Assembly (NCBI RefSeq): GCF_003719305.1
Contig: NZ_RARC01000002.1
Coordinates: 310,001 to 374,000 of the forward strand
Reading direction: 5' to 3'
Length of the DNA: 64,000 bases
Source of the DNA: Mycolicibacterium stellerae
GTDB taxonomy: Bacteria > Actinomycetota > Actinomycetes > Mycobacteriales > Mycobacteriaceae
The notes under the pieces: model-generated
Databases searched by the model: none
What the model was told of the DNA's origin: nothing
What the model saw: the letters and a program-made list of their open reading frames with translations, nothing else
Program-made: the position numbers and the translations under genes
Part shown: positions 54,489 through 62,651 of the stretch, piece after piece
How the letters are laid out: every line of letters starts with the position of its first letter
How positions within the stretch are numbered: position 1 is the first letter of the stretch

Positions 54489-56240
54489 TCAATCCTGCTT
54501 GAGGCCGACCTTGGCCCCCAGCTTGTACGCGACGGTGACCAACACGACGAGCGTCAGCACCATGACCACACCGAGCGCCGCCAGCACGGTGAACTGTCCG
54601 TTCTCGAACTGTTCGAAAATCAAGATGGACAGCACCTCGTTGCCGGGGCTGTACAGCAGAATCGAACTCGACAACTCCCGGAACGAGACCACCAGGATGT
54701 AGATCCAGCCCGCGACCAGGCCGGGCATCAGCAGTGGCAGCAACACCCGGCGGAACGTCTGCCACCAGCTGGCGCCGTTCACCATTGCCGACTCCTCCAG
54801 CTCGTTGGAGATCTGCTGCATCGAAGTGACGGAGTAGCGCATCCCGTATGGCAGATAGCGGGTGCAATACGAGATGAGCAGGATGAACAACGTGCCGTAG
54901 ATCGGTATCGGGCTGCGCAGATATACGAAGCTCAGCGCCAGGCCCATCACCAGGCCGGGCACGACCAGCGGCAGGAAAGCCAACCCGTCCAGTATCTTTC
55001 GGCCGCGGATATTGGATCGCACGACGATCCACGCGGCGACCGCCATGAACGCCATCACCAGCGTGGCCGAGGACAGGCCCAGGATCAGGGAGTTCTTCAA
55101 TGCCGTGATGGCGTCCGAGGTGTGCGCCAGCGCCCGGTAGTTGTCCAGTGTCATGGACTTGAAGGTGTCTTTCGACGGCGGTGCATAGAACTTCACCAGC
55201 GAGGTGTACAGCAGCACCAGCAGCGGGGCGACGACTGTCAGCAGGAAGTACAGGATGATCAGCACGCCCGCCACGGGTCGCCACTTACCGAGTTCCATTG
55301 GGCGGGGGCGGAATCCCTTGCCGGTGACCGTCTGGTAGTTCTTGCTGGCACGCCCGGCGAAATTGGAGATCGCCACCCCGATTATCGCGATGACCAGCAG
55401 GCCGACCGCGAGCGCACCCGCCGCGGACAGGTCGGGGGGATACTGGCGGAGCACAAAATAGATGCGGCTGGTGAACACATAGATGCCGTTCTGCAGCCCC
55501 AAAAGCGCAGGGACCTCGAAGCTCTCGAGGCTGCGAACCACCATGATCAGGATCGCCGCCACGATCGCGGGCCGGACCAGCGGAATGGTGATCTTGCGGA
55601 ACACCGTCCAGCGGCCCGCCCCCGACATCAGGGCCGACTCCTCCAACGACGGGTCCATCGAACGGAAGGCCGCGACCATCAGCAGGAAAACGATCGGCGA
55701 CAGCTGCAGGCCCTCGACCCAGATCATCCCCCAGATGCTGAAGACATCGATGACCGCGCGCCCGAAGATCGGCTCCAGGTAGTGGTTGATCAGCCCGATG
55801 TCCGGGCTGCCCAACAGAATCCAGGCGATCGTGTAAAGGATCCCTGGAATCACCAGCGGGATGATCGACGCGGCGAAGAACAGCGCCTTGAACGGCACGT
55901 CGGTGCGCACGTTGAGGTACGCCAGAGCGGTACCGAGCACCAACGACACCGCCGCCGCGCCGACCGCGAACCACAGCGAGTTGCCGACCAGGCTGAAGAC
56001 TTGATCGTTGCCGTATGCGCGGGTGAAGCCGGAGAAGGTCACCCCCTGCGCGTCGAAGAACGTGCCCCAGAGCAGGTAATACAGCGGCACGATCGCCAGA
56101 TAGGCGATGACCAGGGCCACCACCCCGAGAGTGAGGAACTTCGGGGTCGGCAGGAACCGCCGCCATCGGCCGGGTTCCGGCGGTCCGGGTTCGGCTGACG
56201 GCGCGGGCTTAGCCGGCCGGGTCGGCGTGGCAGTTGTCAT
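54489..56240 (-). CDS. ABC transporter permease, fused double-domain (FbpB type)
   Basis: 583-residue membrane protein with two BPD_transp domains in one chain, as in FbpB/SfuB iron(III) permeases and some 2-aminoethylphosphonate importers. EAA-like loops are seen in each half (LEESALMSGAGRWTVF and LEESAMVNGASWWQTF). About 12 helices. The operon order is SBP (57393), permease, ATPase, MFS. Confidence 0.9.
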   Translation of the reverse strand: MTTATPTRPAKPAPSAEPGPPEPGRWRRFLPTPKFLTLGVVALVIAYLAIVPLYYLLWGTFFDAQGVTFSGFTRAYGNDQVFSLVGNSLWFAVGAAAVSLVLGTALAYLNVRTDVPFKALFFAASIIPLVIPGILYTIAWILLGSPDIGLINHYLEPIFGRAVIDVFSIWGMIWVEGLQLSPIVFLLMVAAFRSMDPSLEESALMSGAGRWTVFRKITIPLVRPAIVAAILIMVVRSLESFEVPALLGLQNGIYVFTSRIYFVLRQYPPDLSAAGALAVGLLVIAIIGVAISNFAGRASKNYQTVTGKGFRPRPMELGKWRPVAGVLIILYFLLTVVAPLLVLLYTSLVKFYAPPSKDTFKSMTLDNYRALAHTSDAITALKNSLILGLSSATLVMAFMAVAAWIVVRSNIRGRKILDGLAFLPLVVPGLVMGLALSFVYLRSPIPIYGTLFILLISYCTRYLPYGMRYSVTSMQQISNELEESAMVNGASWWQTFRRVLLPLLMPGLVAGWIYILVVSFRELSSSILLYSPGNEVLSILIFEQFENGQFTVLAALGVVMVLTLVVLVTVAYKLGAKVGLKQD

Positions 56241-56286
56241 GCAATCACCTCATGGTCTTCGACTGGGTCGGGCCAGGACCTGCGGT

Positions 56287-57393
56287 TCAACCGCCGACCT
56301 TGTCACTGCGCGAGAGCAACGAGTCGTAGCGCTCGCTCCACTCCTTCTGCTTGTCCAGGAGCTGATTGACGTCGACCGGAATGACCTCGAGGCCTTCGAG
56401 CGGGTCCTTCAGGTTCGCCGGCTCGATCGACGGCGTCAGCCCCTCGTCGACGAACACCTGCTGACCCTCGGTCAGCAGCCAGTCCTGGAACAGCAGCGCG
56501 GCGGCGGGATGCGGCGCCGACTTCAGCGGCGCAGCGCCCTGAGCACGGGCGATCACCGGCTGCACGAACGGCTGGTAGTTCACCGGTGCCCCCTTGTTGA
56601 TGGCCTTCTGGACGATGTAGCTGTAATTGGACGCGGCCACCGAATATTGTCCGGCCGAGAGCATTTCACCCATCACGGTGTGACCCTTGACGACTTTGGC
56701 GCCGTTGGCCATGTCGGCGAAGAGCTTGTCGATATCGGCCGTGCTCTTACCTTGCTTCTGCCAGTACTCGTACAGCGTCAGATACCAGTCGTAGTCGTTG
56801 AGTTCCATCGCCAGCGCACCGTCCCACTTGGGATCGGCCAGGCTTTCCCATGATGTGGGCGCGGCGCTGGCAGGCACCTTGGTGGTGTTCCAGCTCGGGG
56901 CGAACAGGTTGTAGCGATCCGCGGTCCAGTTCTCGAACTTGCCCTGCTCGCCGACCAGGTCCCGGCGCTCGCCGGTGTAGGGCGCGACAAGCTGCTCCTT
57001 GCCCAGCGACGCCATCTCCAGCGCATCGGTCTCGACGACGTCGGCGCCCGCGTGGTTGGCGCTGGCTTCCTGGAGGATGCGTTGCAGCACGGTTTCGGAG
57101 TCCGCGCGGTACAGGTTGACCTTGATGCCGGTCTGGTCGGTGAAGGCCTTCGTCACGGCGCCGGCGACGTCGCTTGTCATCGACGTGTACAGCGAGACTT
57201 CACCTTCGGCTTTGGCGTCCTTGAGAAGGGTGTCGCGGCGCTCCTGGCCCTTCAGCGACTCGTATTGCTGAAATTTCGCCGACGCGTCGCCGGGCCCCGA
57301 TCCCGAGTTCGATGCGGTCGGCGAGCCTCCGCAGGATGCCAGTGCGAGGGATAGGCCGATAGCGGCGGCGAGTCGGCCGAGTCTGCGTGACAT
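56287..57393 (-). CDS. ABC transporter substrate-binding lipoprotein, Fe3+/thiamine type (copy 1)
   Basis: 368-residue type-II periplasmic-fold binding protein with a lipoprotein signal, LALASC with Cys at residue 21. ADSETVLQRILQEA and KGHTVMGEMLSAGQY are family motifs of the FutA/AfuA group. Members bind iron(III), but also phosphonates and organic acids. It is the partner of the permease at 54489, and about half identical by eye to the SBP at 61443. A palindrome lies 75 bases upstream. Confidence 0.9.
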   Translation of the reverse strand: MSRRLGRLAAAIGLSLALASCGGSPTASNSGSGPGDASAKFQQYESLKGQERRDTLLKDAKAEGEVSLYTSMTSDVAGAVTKAFTDQTGIKVNLYRADSETVLQRILQEASANHAGADVVETDALEMASLGKEQLVAPYTGERRDLVGEQGKFENWTADRYNLFAPSWNTTKVPASAAPTSWESLADPKWDGALAMELNDYDWYLTLYEYWQKQGKSTADIDKLFADMANGAKVVKGHTVMGEMLSAGQYSVAASNYSYIVQKAINKGAPVNYQPFVQPVIARAQGAAPLKSAPHPAAALLFQDWLLTEGQQVFVDEGLTPSIEPANLKDPLEGLEVIPVDVNQLLDKQKEWSERYDSLLSRSDKVGG

Positions 57394-57467
57394 GTGCCTT
57401 CAGTCCCATCTGTTCGGGTTGTGACCGTCGGTCCGCGGTGGGCTGCACGTCCCTCTGGATCTCTGGA

Positions 57468-57486
57468 CTATTTGTAAGACCATTGG
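57468..57486. promoter_or_regulatory. 19-bp site upstream of SBP 1 (GntR-type)
   Basis: CTATTTGTAAGACCATTGG; its complement reads CCAATGGTCTTACAAATAG, which keeps AATGGT and TTAC of the common palindrome. 75 bases before the SBP start. Confidence 0.55.
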
Positions 57487-57624
57487 TGTGATGTCTATCA
57501 TGTTTTCCCGTTGATGTGAAGATCAGCGGCTGATTTTATTGTCTGTCTTGCGGAGAGATAATGCCAGCTTTTTCTGGACAGCAGAACCCCACACACGTCG
57601 CGAAACTGCAGACATCGCTGGTGG

Positions 57625-57663
57625 TCCGGTCCGGCGACCGCGTGGGCAGGCCGCCGGACCGGA
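57625..57663 (-). terminator. stem-loop after bicupin 2
   Basis: Perfect 12-bp inverted repeat (TCCGGTCCGGCG and complement) around a 15-base loop, 4 bases beyond the bicupin stop at 57668. A strong GC stem without a T-tract, as is common for mycobacterial terminators. It would separate bicupin 2 from the ABC operon. Confidence 0.55.
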
Positions 57664-57667
57664 AGTC

Positions 57668-58699
57668 TTATCGGGCTGACGCGTCGGCCAGCTCGCCCGC
57701 AGACTTGGCTGCGCCGGACGCCGGCTCGAAGTAGTGCACGGTGTCGTAGCCGAGGTGTTTGAACACCCGGTTCTGCGCGTTGAACAGCCGCAGCGGGGTG
57801 CCGTCGGCCGCGAAGATCTGGCAGACGTGGTTCTGCGGAACGTAGAGCGTGTCGCCTTGCTTGATCTCGAACCGCTTGGGCTCGAGGGCAATCCGCGCGT
57901 AGTACTTCTCGGCGATTTCGGCCTCGACCTCCCATTGCAGCGCGTAACCCTCGCCGGAAAGCACGTAGTAGACCTCGTCGGCCATCTTCCAGTACTTGCC
58001 CGAGTGGCCACCGGCCTCGATCTCGAGTTCGAACGCGTCGATGCTAAATATCCTGCCGTCGGTGCGCTCCGGCGACGCGATTACGCGCTGCCGCCCCAGC
58101 GGCGTCTGTTCCCACACGGTGTCCGACGGGCTGATGACCTTCTTGCGGTCCAGCACGCCCGGCGTCCAGATCTTCGACCAGTCTTCGCGCGGGCCGAACG
58201 CCTCCTCGTTCTCGACCGGTCCGCTGCGGCCCTGCTGAATCAGGCCCATGAACATCCACGTGCACTTGGCCTTGACGACCAAGGCAAGGGCCTTTTCGTC
58301 GTAAGGGTTGAAGTGGCGGTGCACCGAATCGGTGTGCACGTAGACCAGGTCGTCCTTCGACCAGTCGTAGCGCTGGTCGTCGTGGATCTCATAGCCGCGG
58401 CCCTCGAGGATGTAGAAGGCGGCCTCGTTCTGGTGCCCGTGGCCATGGTTCGACGACTGCCCGGGCAGCTCGACGAAATGGACCTGGACGGTCTGGGTGA
58501 GGAAGTCTTCGTCGCCGGGGCCGATGCGCCACCACGTGCGTGACTTCTCGCTGTCCCCGGAGTGGGCCACCTTGGCGTCGTCGACGACGAATTCGTCGTC
58601 GCGAACCCGCTCGACCTCGAGCTGTTGGCGCCGGAACTCACCGAGGCCGTACGTCTGTGAGGTGAGCCCGCGGACGAATACCCGGCCCTTCTTGCCCAT
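57668..58699 (-). CDS. bicupin protein (copy 2)
   Basis: 343-residue two-cupin protein. The first cupin has NHGHGHQNEAAFYILEG and VHRHFNPY; the second SGKYWKMADEVYYVLSGEGY, in which some metal His positions are replaced. This asymmetry, with one full metal site, is seen in several bicupin dioxygenases. It is a single-gene unit with a 19-bp palindrome 37 bases upstream and a hairpin after its stop. It may be another ring-cleaving or accessory enzyme. Confidence 0.78.
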   Translation of the reverse strand: MGKKGRVFVRGLTSQTYGLGEFRRQQLEVERVRDDEFVVDDAKVAHSGDSEKSRTWWRIGPGDEDFLTQTVQVHFVELPGQSSNHGHGHQNEAAFYILEGRGYEIHDDQRYDWSKDDLVYVHTDSVHRHFNPYDEKALALVVKAKCTWMFMGLIQQGRSGPVENEEAFGPREDWSKIWTPGVLDRKKVISPSDTVWEQTPLGRQRVIASPERTDGRIFSIDAFELEIEAGGHSGKYWKMADEVYYVLSGEGYALQWEVEAEIAEKYYARIALEPKRFEIKQGDTLYVPQNHVCQIFAADGTPLRLFNAQNRVFKHLGYDTVHYFEPASGAAKSAGELADASAR

Positions 58700-58735
58700 G
58701 CTGTCTCCTTCGGACTGGTTTTAACTCCGTTATGT

Positions 58736-58754
58736 ACAATGGTTTTACCATTAG
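58736..58754. promoter_or_regulatory. 19-bp palindrome upstream of bicupin 2 (GntR-type site)
   Basis: ACAATGGTTTTACCATTAG, with the AATGGT/ACCATT arms complete. 37 bases before the bicupin start and just beyond the isochorismatase-like gene end. Confidence 0.65.
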
Positions 58755-58789
58755 ACATGGTAAGCCGCGTCACATCCGATGTCCAGCCG

Positions 58790-59437
58790 CTACCGCGCCC
58801 TGGCCACTGCGACCTGCGGCGTCAGCCCCTCGATCACGTCGTCGAGCGTACGCACGTTGCACATCCGCGGGAAAACCTTCTCCATGAAGAACGCGCGCTG
58901 CTCGCGCAAGCCGTGGCAGCACTGCGGGACGATGGTGATCTGGAAATCCCTGTCCCTGGCGTCGTAGGCGGTCGCCGCGATGCCAACGTGCACCGAACCG
59001 CCGACGAGCAGGATGGTGTCGATGTCGCGGCTGCGCAACGACAACTCGAGATGCGTGCCGCGGAACGCCGACCAACGGTGCTTGGGCACGTCGTAGTCGC
59101 CCGGTTGCGGCGCGAGTTCGGCGAGCACCGACAGCTCCGGTGAGCCCGAGGCGTGATGCGGCATCGGGCGGTACGGGTTGCCCGGTCCCCACGGGCGGAA
59201 ATGGCTGTCGGTATCGGCAATGGTTCGCGCGAAGTCTGCGCCGTCGCCTCGGTGGTCCGCGCGCGCATAGAAGATCGGAACGCCTGCTCTGCGACAGACC
59301 TCGATCAGCTCGCGGGTCGGGCCGATCGTGCCCGCGGCCTCCATCTGGTCGCGGTATGCCTCGAGCATGTCGAACACAACAAGGCCGGTGGCGCGGAAAT
59401 CGTAGTTGAGAGTTGGCAATTGGGCTCGGTCAATCAT
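58790..59437 (-). CDS. isochorismatase-family hydrolase lacking the catalytic Cys
   Basis: 215-residue isochorismatase-fold protein. D23 (VVFDML) and K119 (VPKHRWSAF) are kept, but the Cys position is Gly152 (GGSVHVGIAATAYDA). True isochorismatases such as EntB and PhzD also have Gly there and use the Asp to hydrolyse a vinyl ether, so this may be a vinyl-ether or enol-lyase type hydrolase rather than an amidase. It overlaps the AAA+ gene by 8 bases and is last in its operon. Confidence 0.8.
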   Translation of the reverse strand: MIDRAQLPTLNYDFRATGLVVFDMLEAYRDQMEAAGTIGPTRELIEVCRRAGVPIFYARADHRGDGADFARTIADTDSHFRPWGPGNPYRPMPHHASGSPELSVLAELAPQPGDYDVPKHRWSAFRGTHLELSLRSRDIDTILLVGGSVHVGIAATAYDARDRDFQITIVPQCCHGLREQRAFFMEKVFPRMCNVRTLDDVIEGLTPQVAVARAR

Positions 59438-60332
59438 TTTCTGCTCCCGGTGTCAGGTAGTCCACCGCGGCGACCAGATCGTCGGCGGTCAATGCGTTGG
59501 GGTCGCGGGTGACCTCCTGCCGCAACGCCAGCGCCGACAGCACGAGCTTGCGCACCCGTCGGCCGTCCATCCCCGCGCACGCGTCGGCGAGCTTGGCGTG
59601 CAGCCCGTCGTCGTGGGCCAGCGCCGCGGTGCCCGACCACAGCACGGCCAGCTCGAGCAGGCTGTGCCGGATGATCCTGGCGATCGTCGCCTTGTCGGGC
59701 AGCGGGAGCGTGAGCACCAGATCCGCACGGGACACGAACGCCTCGTCGACCGCGTCGGCGAAATTGGTCGTCGCCAGGAACAGCACGCGCGGCAGATCGG
59801 TGGCCACGGCGTCGATGCCCGCAAGGAGCGCATCCGTGGCCCGGTGGACGTCGACGGGATTGGCGCCGAACGAGGCGGCCGACCGGCTCACCGCGAAGCT
59901 TTCCACCTCGTCGACGAGCACGACGGTGTGTGGCCTGCGCGCGGCGAGTTCGGGAATCGTGTCGGTCATCAACCGGGTGATGTTGCGCTGACTTTCGCCG
60001 AGGAGCTCCGAAGGAAATGCATGCGGGTCGATCTCCACATACGTCGTCGCGCCGCGTTTTGCCACCGCGCGCGCCGCGGTCTGTGCCAGACCGCGGGCCA
60101 GTGAGGTCTTGCCGGTCCCCGGCGGCCCCGACAGGATGATCAGACCGTGCGGAAGGCCGGCCATCGTGGCCAACGCGGGCCCGTGCAGCAACGTGAGAAG
60201 GGCGTGGTTGAGCAGCCGCTCCTTCACTCCTGGCGGCGTGACGATGTGATCCCACGGCCCGTCGTGATGATCGGCGGGCAACGCGTGAACCGACAGCACG
60301 CCGGGCGGTAGCGCAACGGGCGTCACGGCCAT
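59430..60332 (-). CDS. Pch2/TRIP13-like AAA+ ATPase in a catabolic operon
   Basis: 300-residue AAA+ ATPase. Walker A GPPGTGKTS at 69-77, Walker B VLVDEVESF at 138-146, sensor LATTNFADAVDEAF at 186-199 and RAD at 202-204. DEVES, the VSRADL region and GMDGRRVRKLVLSAL near the C-terminus follow human TRIP13 (DEVESL, VDRADI, GLSGRVLRKLPFLAHAL) as I remember it. No HORMA gene is in this operon. The ATPase may remodel the adjacent bicupin or isochorismatase-like protein (inference). Overlaps its upstream and downstream genes. Confidence 0.85.
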   Translation of the reverse strand: MAVTPVALPPGVLSVHALPADHHDGPWDHIVTPPGVKERLLNHALLTLLHGPALATMAGLPHGLIILSGPPGTGKTSLARGLAQTAARAVAKRGATTYVEIDPHAFPSELLGESQRNITRLMTDTIPELAARRPHTVVLVDEVESFAVSRSAASFGANPVDVHRATDALLAGIDAVATDLPRVLFLATTNFADAVDEAFVSRADLVLTLPLPDKATIARIIRHSLLELAVLWSGTAALAHDDGLHAKLADACAGMDGRRVRKLVLSALALRQEVTRDPNALTADDLVAAVDYLTPGAEND

Positions 60333-61390
60333 GTCGGCCTGGTGACCTCCGGCCAGTCGACGGTCGCCGGGTCGCCGGCCTGAGCGTCACGGATGTGGTC
60401 GGGCGGCTCCTCGAACAGCACCAGCGGATCCAGCAACACGCGCATCGTGTCGAGCAGGCTGTCGAACATGTGGATCCGCACCACTTTCGCGGTCTTCTCC
60501 GGGTCATCGTTGAAATGCTGGTGCCACAGGAAGTGGTCGACGACGATGAGGTCGCCCTTCTTCCACGGATGGTCGGTGCCACCTTCGGGCTCGGTGCCAA
60601 GGTAGCTGTGCCCGGTGCCCTCGAGCACATAGAGCCATGCCTCGCCTGCATGGCGGTGCATCGACTGCCCCCTGCCGGGCCCGATCTCGAACATCGCCAT
60701 CGAGATGCCCGACGCCTGGTACCCGATGGCCCGGTCCAGCAGGAAGGTGGTCCGGGTGCCGCGCGGTGTCGGCAGCAACTCGAGCTCGTCCCAGTTCGTA
60801 TGCAGCCGACCGGATCTGCGGGCACGCTGATCGCGGGCCAGTCGGCGCAATCGCCGTGCGTATGGGTCGTCGCCGGTGACCTCGGGGGTGAACGCCGGCC
60901 GCGGGGACAATTCAGCGACGGGCCGGTGGCCCGCGTCCTCGATGACCGACATGCCCATCGTCTCCAACAGCGGCTCGCTGGAGAAGGTGACATATCGCGC
61001 CACCGCGTCGCAGTCGTTGCCCGACCTGTGCCACGCCCACGCGGGAAGATGCACCGAATCGCCTGGGCCCCAGTCGATTCGCTCTCCGTCGATCTCGGTC
61101 CAGCCGTGGCCCGCGACGACGAGCACCATCGCGTCCCATGAATGCCGATGGATGGTGGACACCACCCCAGGATCGATCTCGTGGACCAGGGCGTCCATCG
61201 AACGGGTGGGCCGATCGCCGTCGACACCCACATACACACCGACACGCGTGCCACGCGCGGTCGGCACAAGGGTCACGTCCTCGAGGGCGACCACGGTCTT
61301 CTGGTATCCGCGCCACTCATCGATGAACTCAGCACGGCGCCTCTTCTGCACGTGGTAGTGGGTGACCTTGGTCGTCGTACGCGAGGCCAT
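60323..61390 (-). CDS. bicupin protein (copy 3)
   Basis: 355-residue two-cupin protein. Both cupins keep HRH motifs (IHRHSWDAMVLVVAGHG and MHRHAGEAWLYVLEGTGH), with WHRSGND and LWHQHFND as the second histidine pairs, so both metal sites could be filled. Operon: SBP 2 (61443), this gene, Pch2-like AAA+, isochorismatase-like. It may be a dioxygenase or isomerase of the pathway. Confidence 0.78.
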   Translation of the reverse strand: MASRTTTKVTHYHVQKRRRAEFIDEWRGYQKTVVALEDVTLVPTARGTRVGVYVGVDGDRPTRSMDALVHEIDPGVVSTIHRHSWDAMVLVVAGHGWTEIDGERIDWGPGDSVHLPAWAWHRSGNDCDAVARYVTFSSEPLLETMGMSVIEDAGHRPVAELSPRPAFTPEVTGDDPYARRLRRLARDQRARRSGRLHTNWDELELLPTPRGTRTTFLLDRAIGYQASGISMAMFEIGPGRGQSMHRHAGEAWLYVLEGTGHSYLGTEPEGGTDHPWKKGDLIVVDHFLWHQHFNDDPEKTAKVVRIHMFDSLLDTMRVLLDPLVLFEEPPDHIRDAQAGDPATVDWPEVTRPTWP

Positions 61391-61442
61391 ATCCTCCCTC
61401 TCTCGGTTTGCCGTCCTTGACGAATTCGCAGGCCCGCAGGAC

Positions 61443-62546
61443 CTAAGCCTTTCCGCCTGAGTCGGTCACGTTCTTGTAGGCGTCGTTCCACTTGTCGGGG
61501 TTGTTGAGCAGCTCCTCCTCCGGCACGGTCACCGTCGCAACGCCTGCAAGCGGGTCCTGCGCTGTCGGGATCGCGCCGATCCGGTTCGCGCCGGCAATCG
61601 CGTCCTGGCCCTCGGTCAACAGGAAGTCCAGGAACAGCATCGCCGCCGCCGGGTGCTTGGCCGACTTCATCAGGCCTGCGCCGTTGGGCCGCAGCACAAC
61701 CGGCTCCACCGGCTTTCCGTCGGCCTTCCACGTCACCGGTGCGCCTTTTTCCGCCGCGTTGGAGACAGTGTGCGAATAGATCGACGGCGCGACGTCGAAC
61801 TGGCCCGCCGCGAGCAGCTCACCCATCACCGTGTGACCCTTGGCGATCTTGGAGTTCGCGGCGAGCTTGTGAAAGAAGTCGTCGACCTCTTGGTCGGACA
61901 TCCCCTGCGCCTTGTAGTACTCGACCATCGCGGCATACCAGTCGACGTCACCGATCTCCAGCCCGACGCGACCCTTCCACTGCGGCTCAACGAGATCCTT
62001 CAGGCTCTTCGGCGCAGTGCCTGCCGGGACCTTGTTGGTGTTCCAGCCGACCACGAATGCGTTGAAGCGATCGGCGGTCCAGCCGTCCTTCTGTCCCTCG
62101 GGGCGCACCTTGTCGCGCAGCGCGCCCTTATACGGGTAGAGCAGCTGTTGCTGCTGCATGGCGTTGAGCTCACCCGCGTTGGTCTCGATCAGGTCGGCGC
62201 CCTGATACCTTGCGCTGGACTCCTGCAGCACGCGTTGCAGGACCGTCTCGGAGTTGGCGCGGTAGGTGTTGACCTTGATCGGATACTTGGCCTCGAACGC
62301 CTTGACGACGTCGTCCATGTCGGTGTTGGAGGTGTAGAGCGACAGCTCACCCTCCTTCTTGGCGAGGTCGAGCACGGTGTTAGTGCGCTCCTCGCCCGAC
62401 AGTCCGTTGATCTGGTCATAAACCTGCTGTGCGTCCGACGCGGCAGGCGCGGAGGAGCCCGGGCCCGCGGTAGGACTTCCGCCACAGGCAGCCGTGACGA
62501 CCAACGCCACGCACGCCAACAGGTACCACGCCCAATGTTTTCTCAC
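61443..62546 (-). CDS. ABC transporter substrate-binding lipoprotein, Fe3+/thiamine type (copy 2)
   Basis: 367-residue lipoprotein (VTAAC, Cys at residue 21), clearly a paralogue of the SBP at 56287: both share SLYTS, NSETVLQR/DSETVLQR, GHTVMGELL and KSAKHPAAAMLF. No second permease or ATPase set is seen here, so it probably feeds the same permease with a different ligand. First gene of its operon; a half-palindrome lies 45 bases upstream. Confidence 0.88.
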   Translation of the reverse strand: MRKHWAWYLLACVALVVTAACGGSPTAGPGSSAPAASDAQQVYDQINGLSGEERTNTVLDLAKKEGELSLYTSNTDMDDVVKAFEAKYPIKVNTYRANSETVLQRVLQESSARYQGADLIETNAGELNAMQQQQLLYPYKGALRDKVRPEGQKDGWTADRFNAFVVGWNTNKVPAGTAPKSLKDLVEPQWKGRVGLEIGDVDWYAAMVEYYKAQGMSDQEVDDFFHKLAANSKIAKGHTVMGELLAAGQFDVAPSIYSHTVSNAAEKGAPVTWKADGKPVEPVVLRPNGAGLMKSAKHPAAAMLFLDFLLTEGQDAIAGANRIGAIPTAQDPLAGVATVTVPEEELLNNPDKWNDAYKNVTDSGGKA

Positions 62547-62590
62547 GGGTCACTCCTCACCGGTCGGGATGTGAATGGACTGACACTCAG

Positions 62591-62598
62591 ACCATTAG
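62591..62598. promoter_or_regulatory. half-site ACCATTAG upstream of SBP 2
   Basis: Only one arm of the 19-bp palindrome is kept; the bases after it (GTGTGAT) also follow the site at 57468. Weak candidate for the same regulator. Confidence 0.35.
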
Positions 62599-62651
62599 TG
62601 TGATTTGTACCATGCCCGCCCCGCGTTGGGAAGTCCCTGTTGTCGCAGGCG

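Noticed and set aside
53949..56198. 749-codon open frame on the plus strand
   Set aside because: It is antisense to the ABC ATPase and permease genes, has a composition of His/Arg/Gln repeats typical of high-GC shadow frames, and shows no known domain.
59434..61269. 611-codon minus-strand frame over the bicupin 3 and AAA+ genes
   Set aside because: It is in another frame of two well-supported overlapping genes and is Arg/Ser/Thr-rich with no domain.
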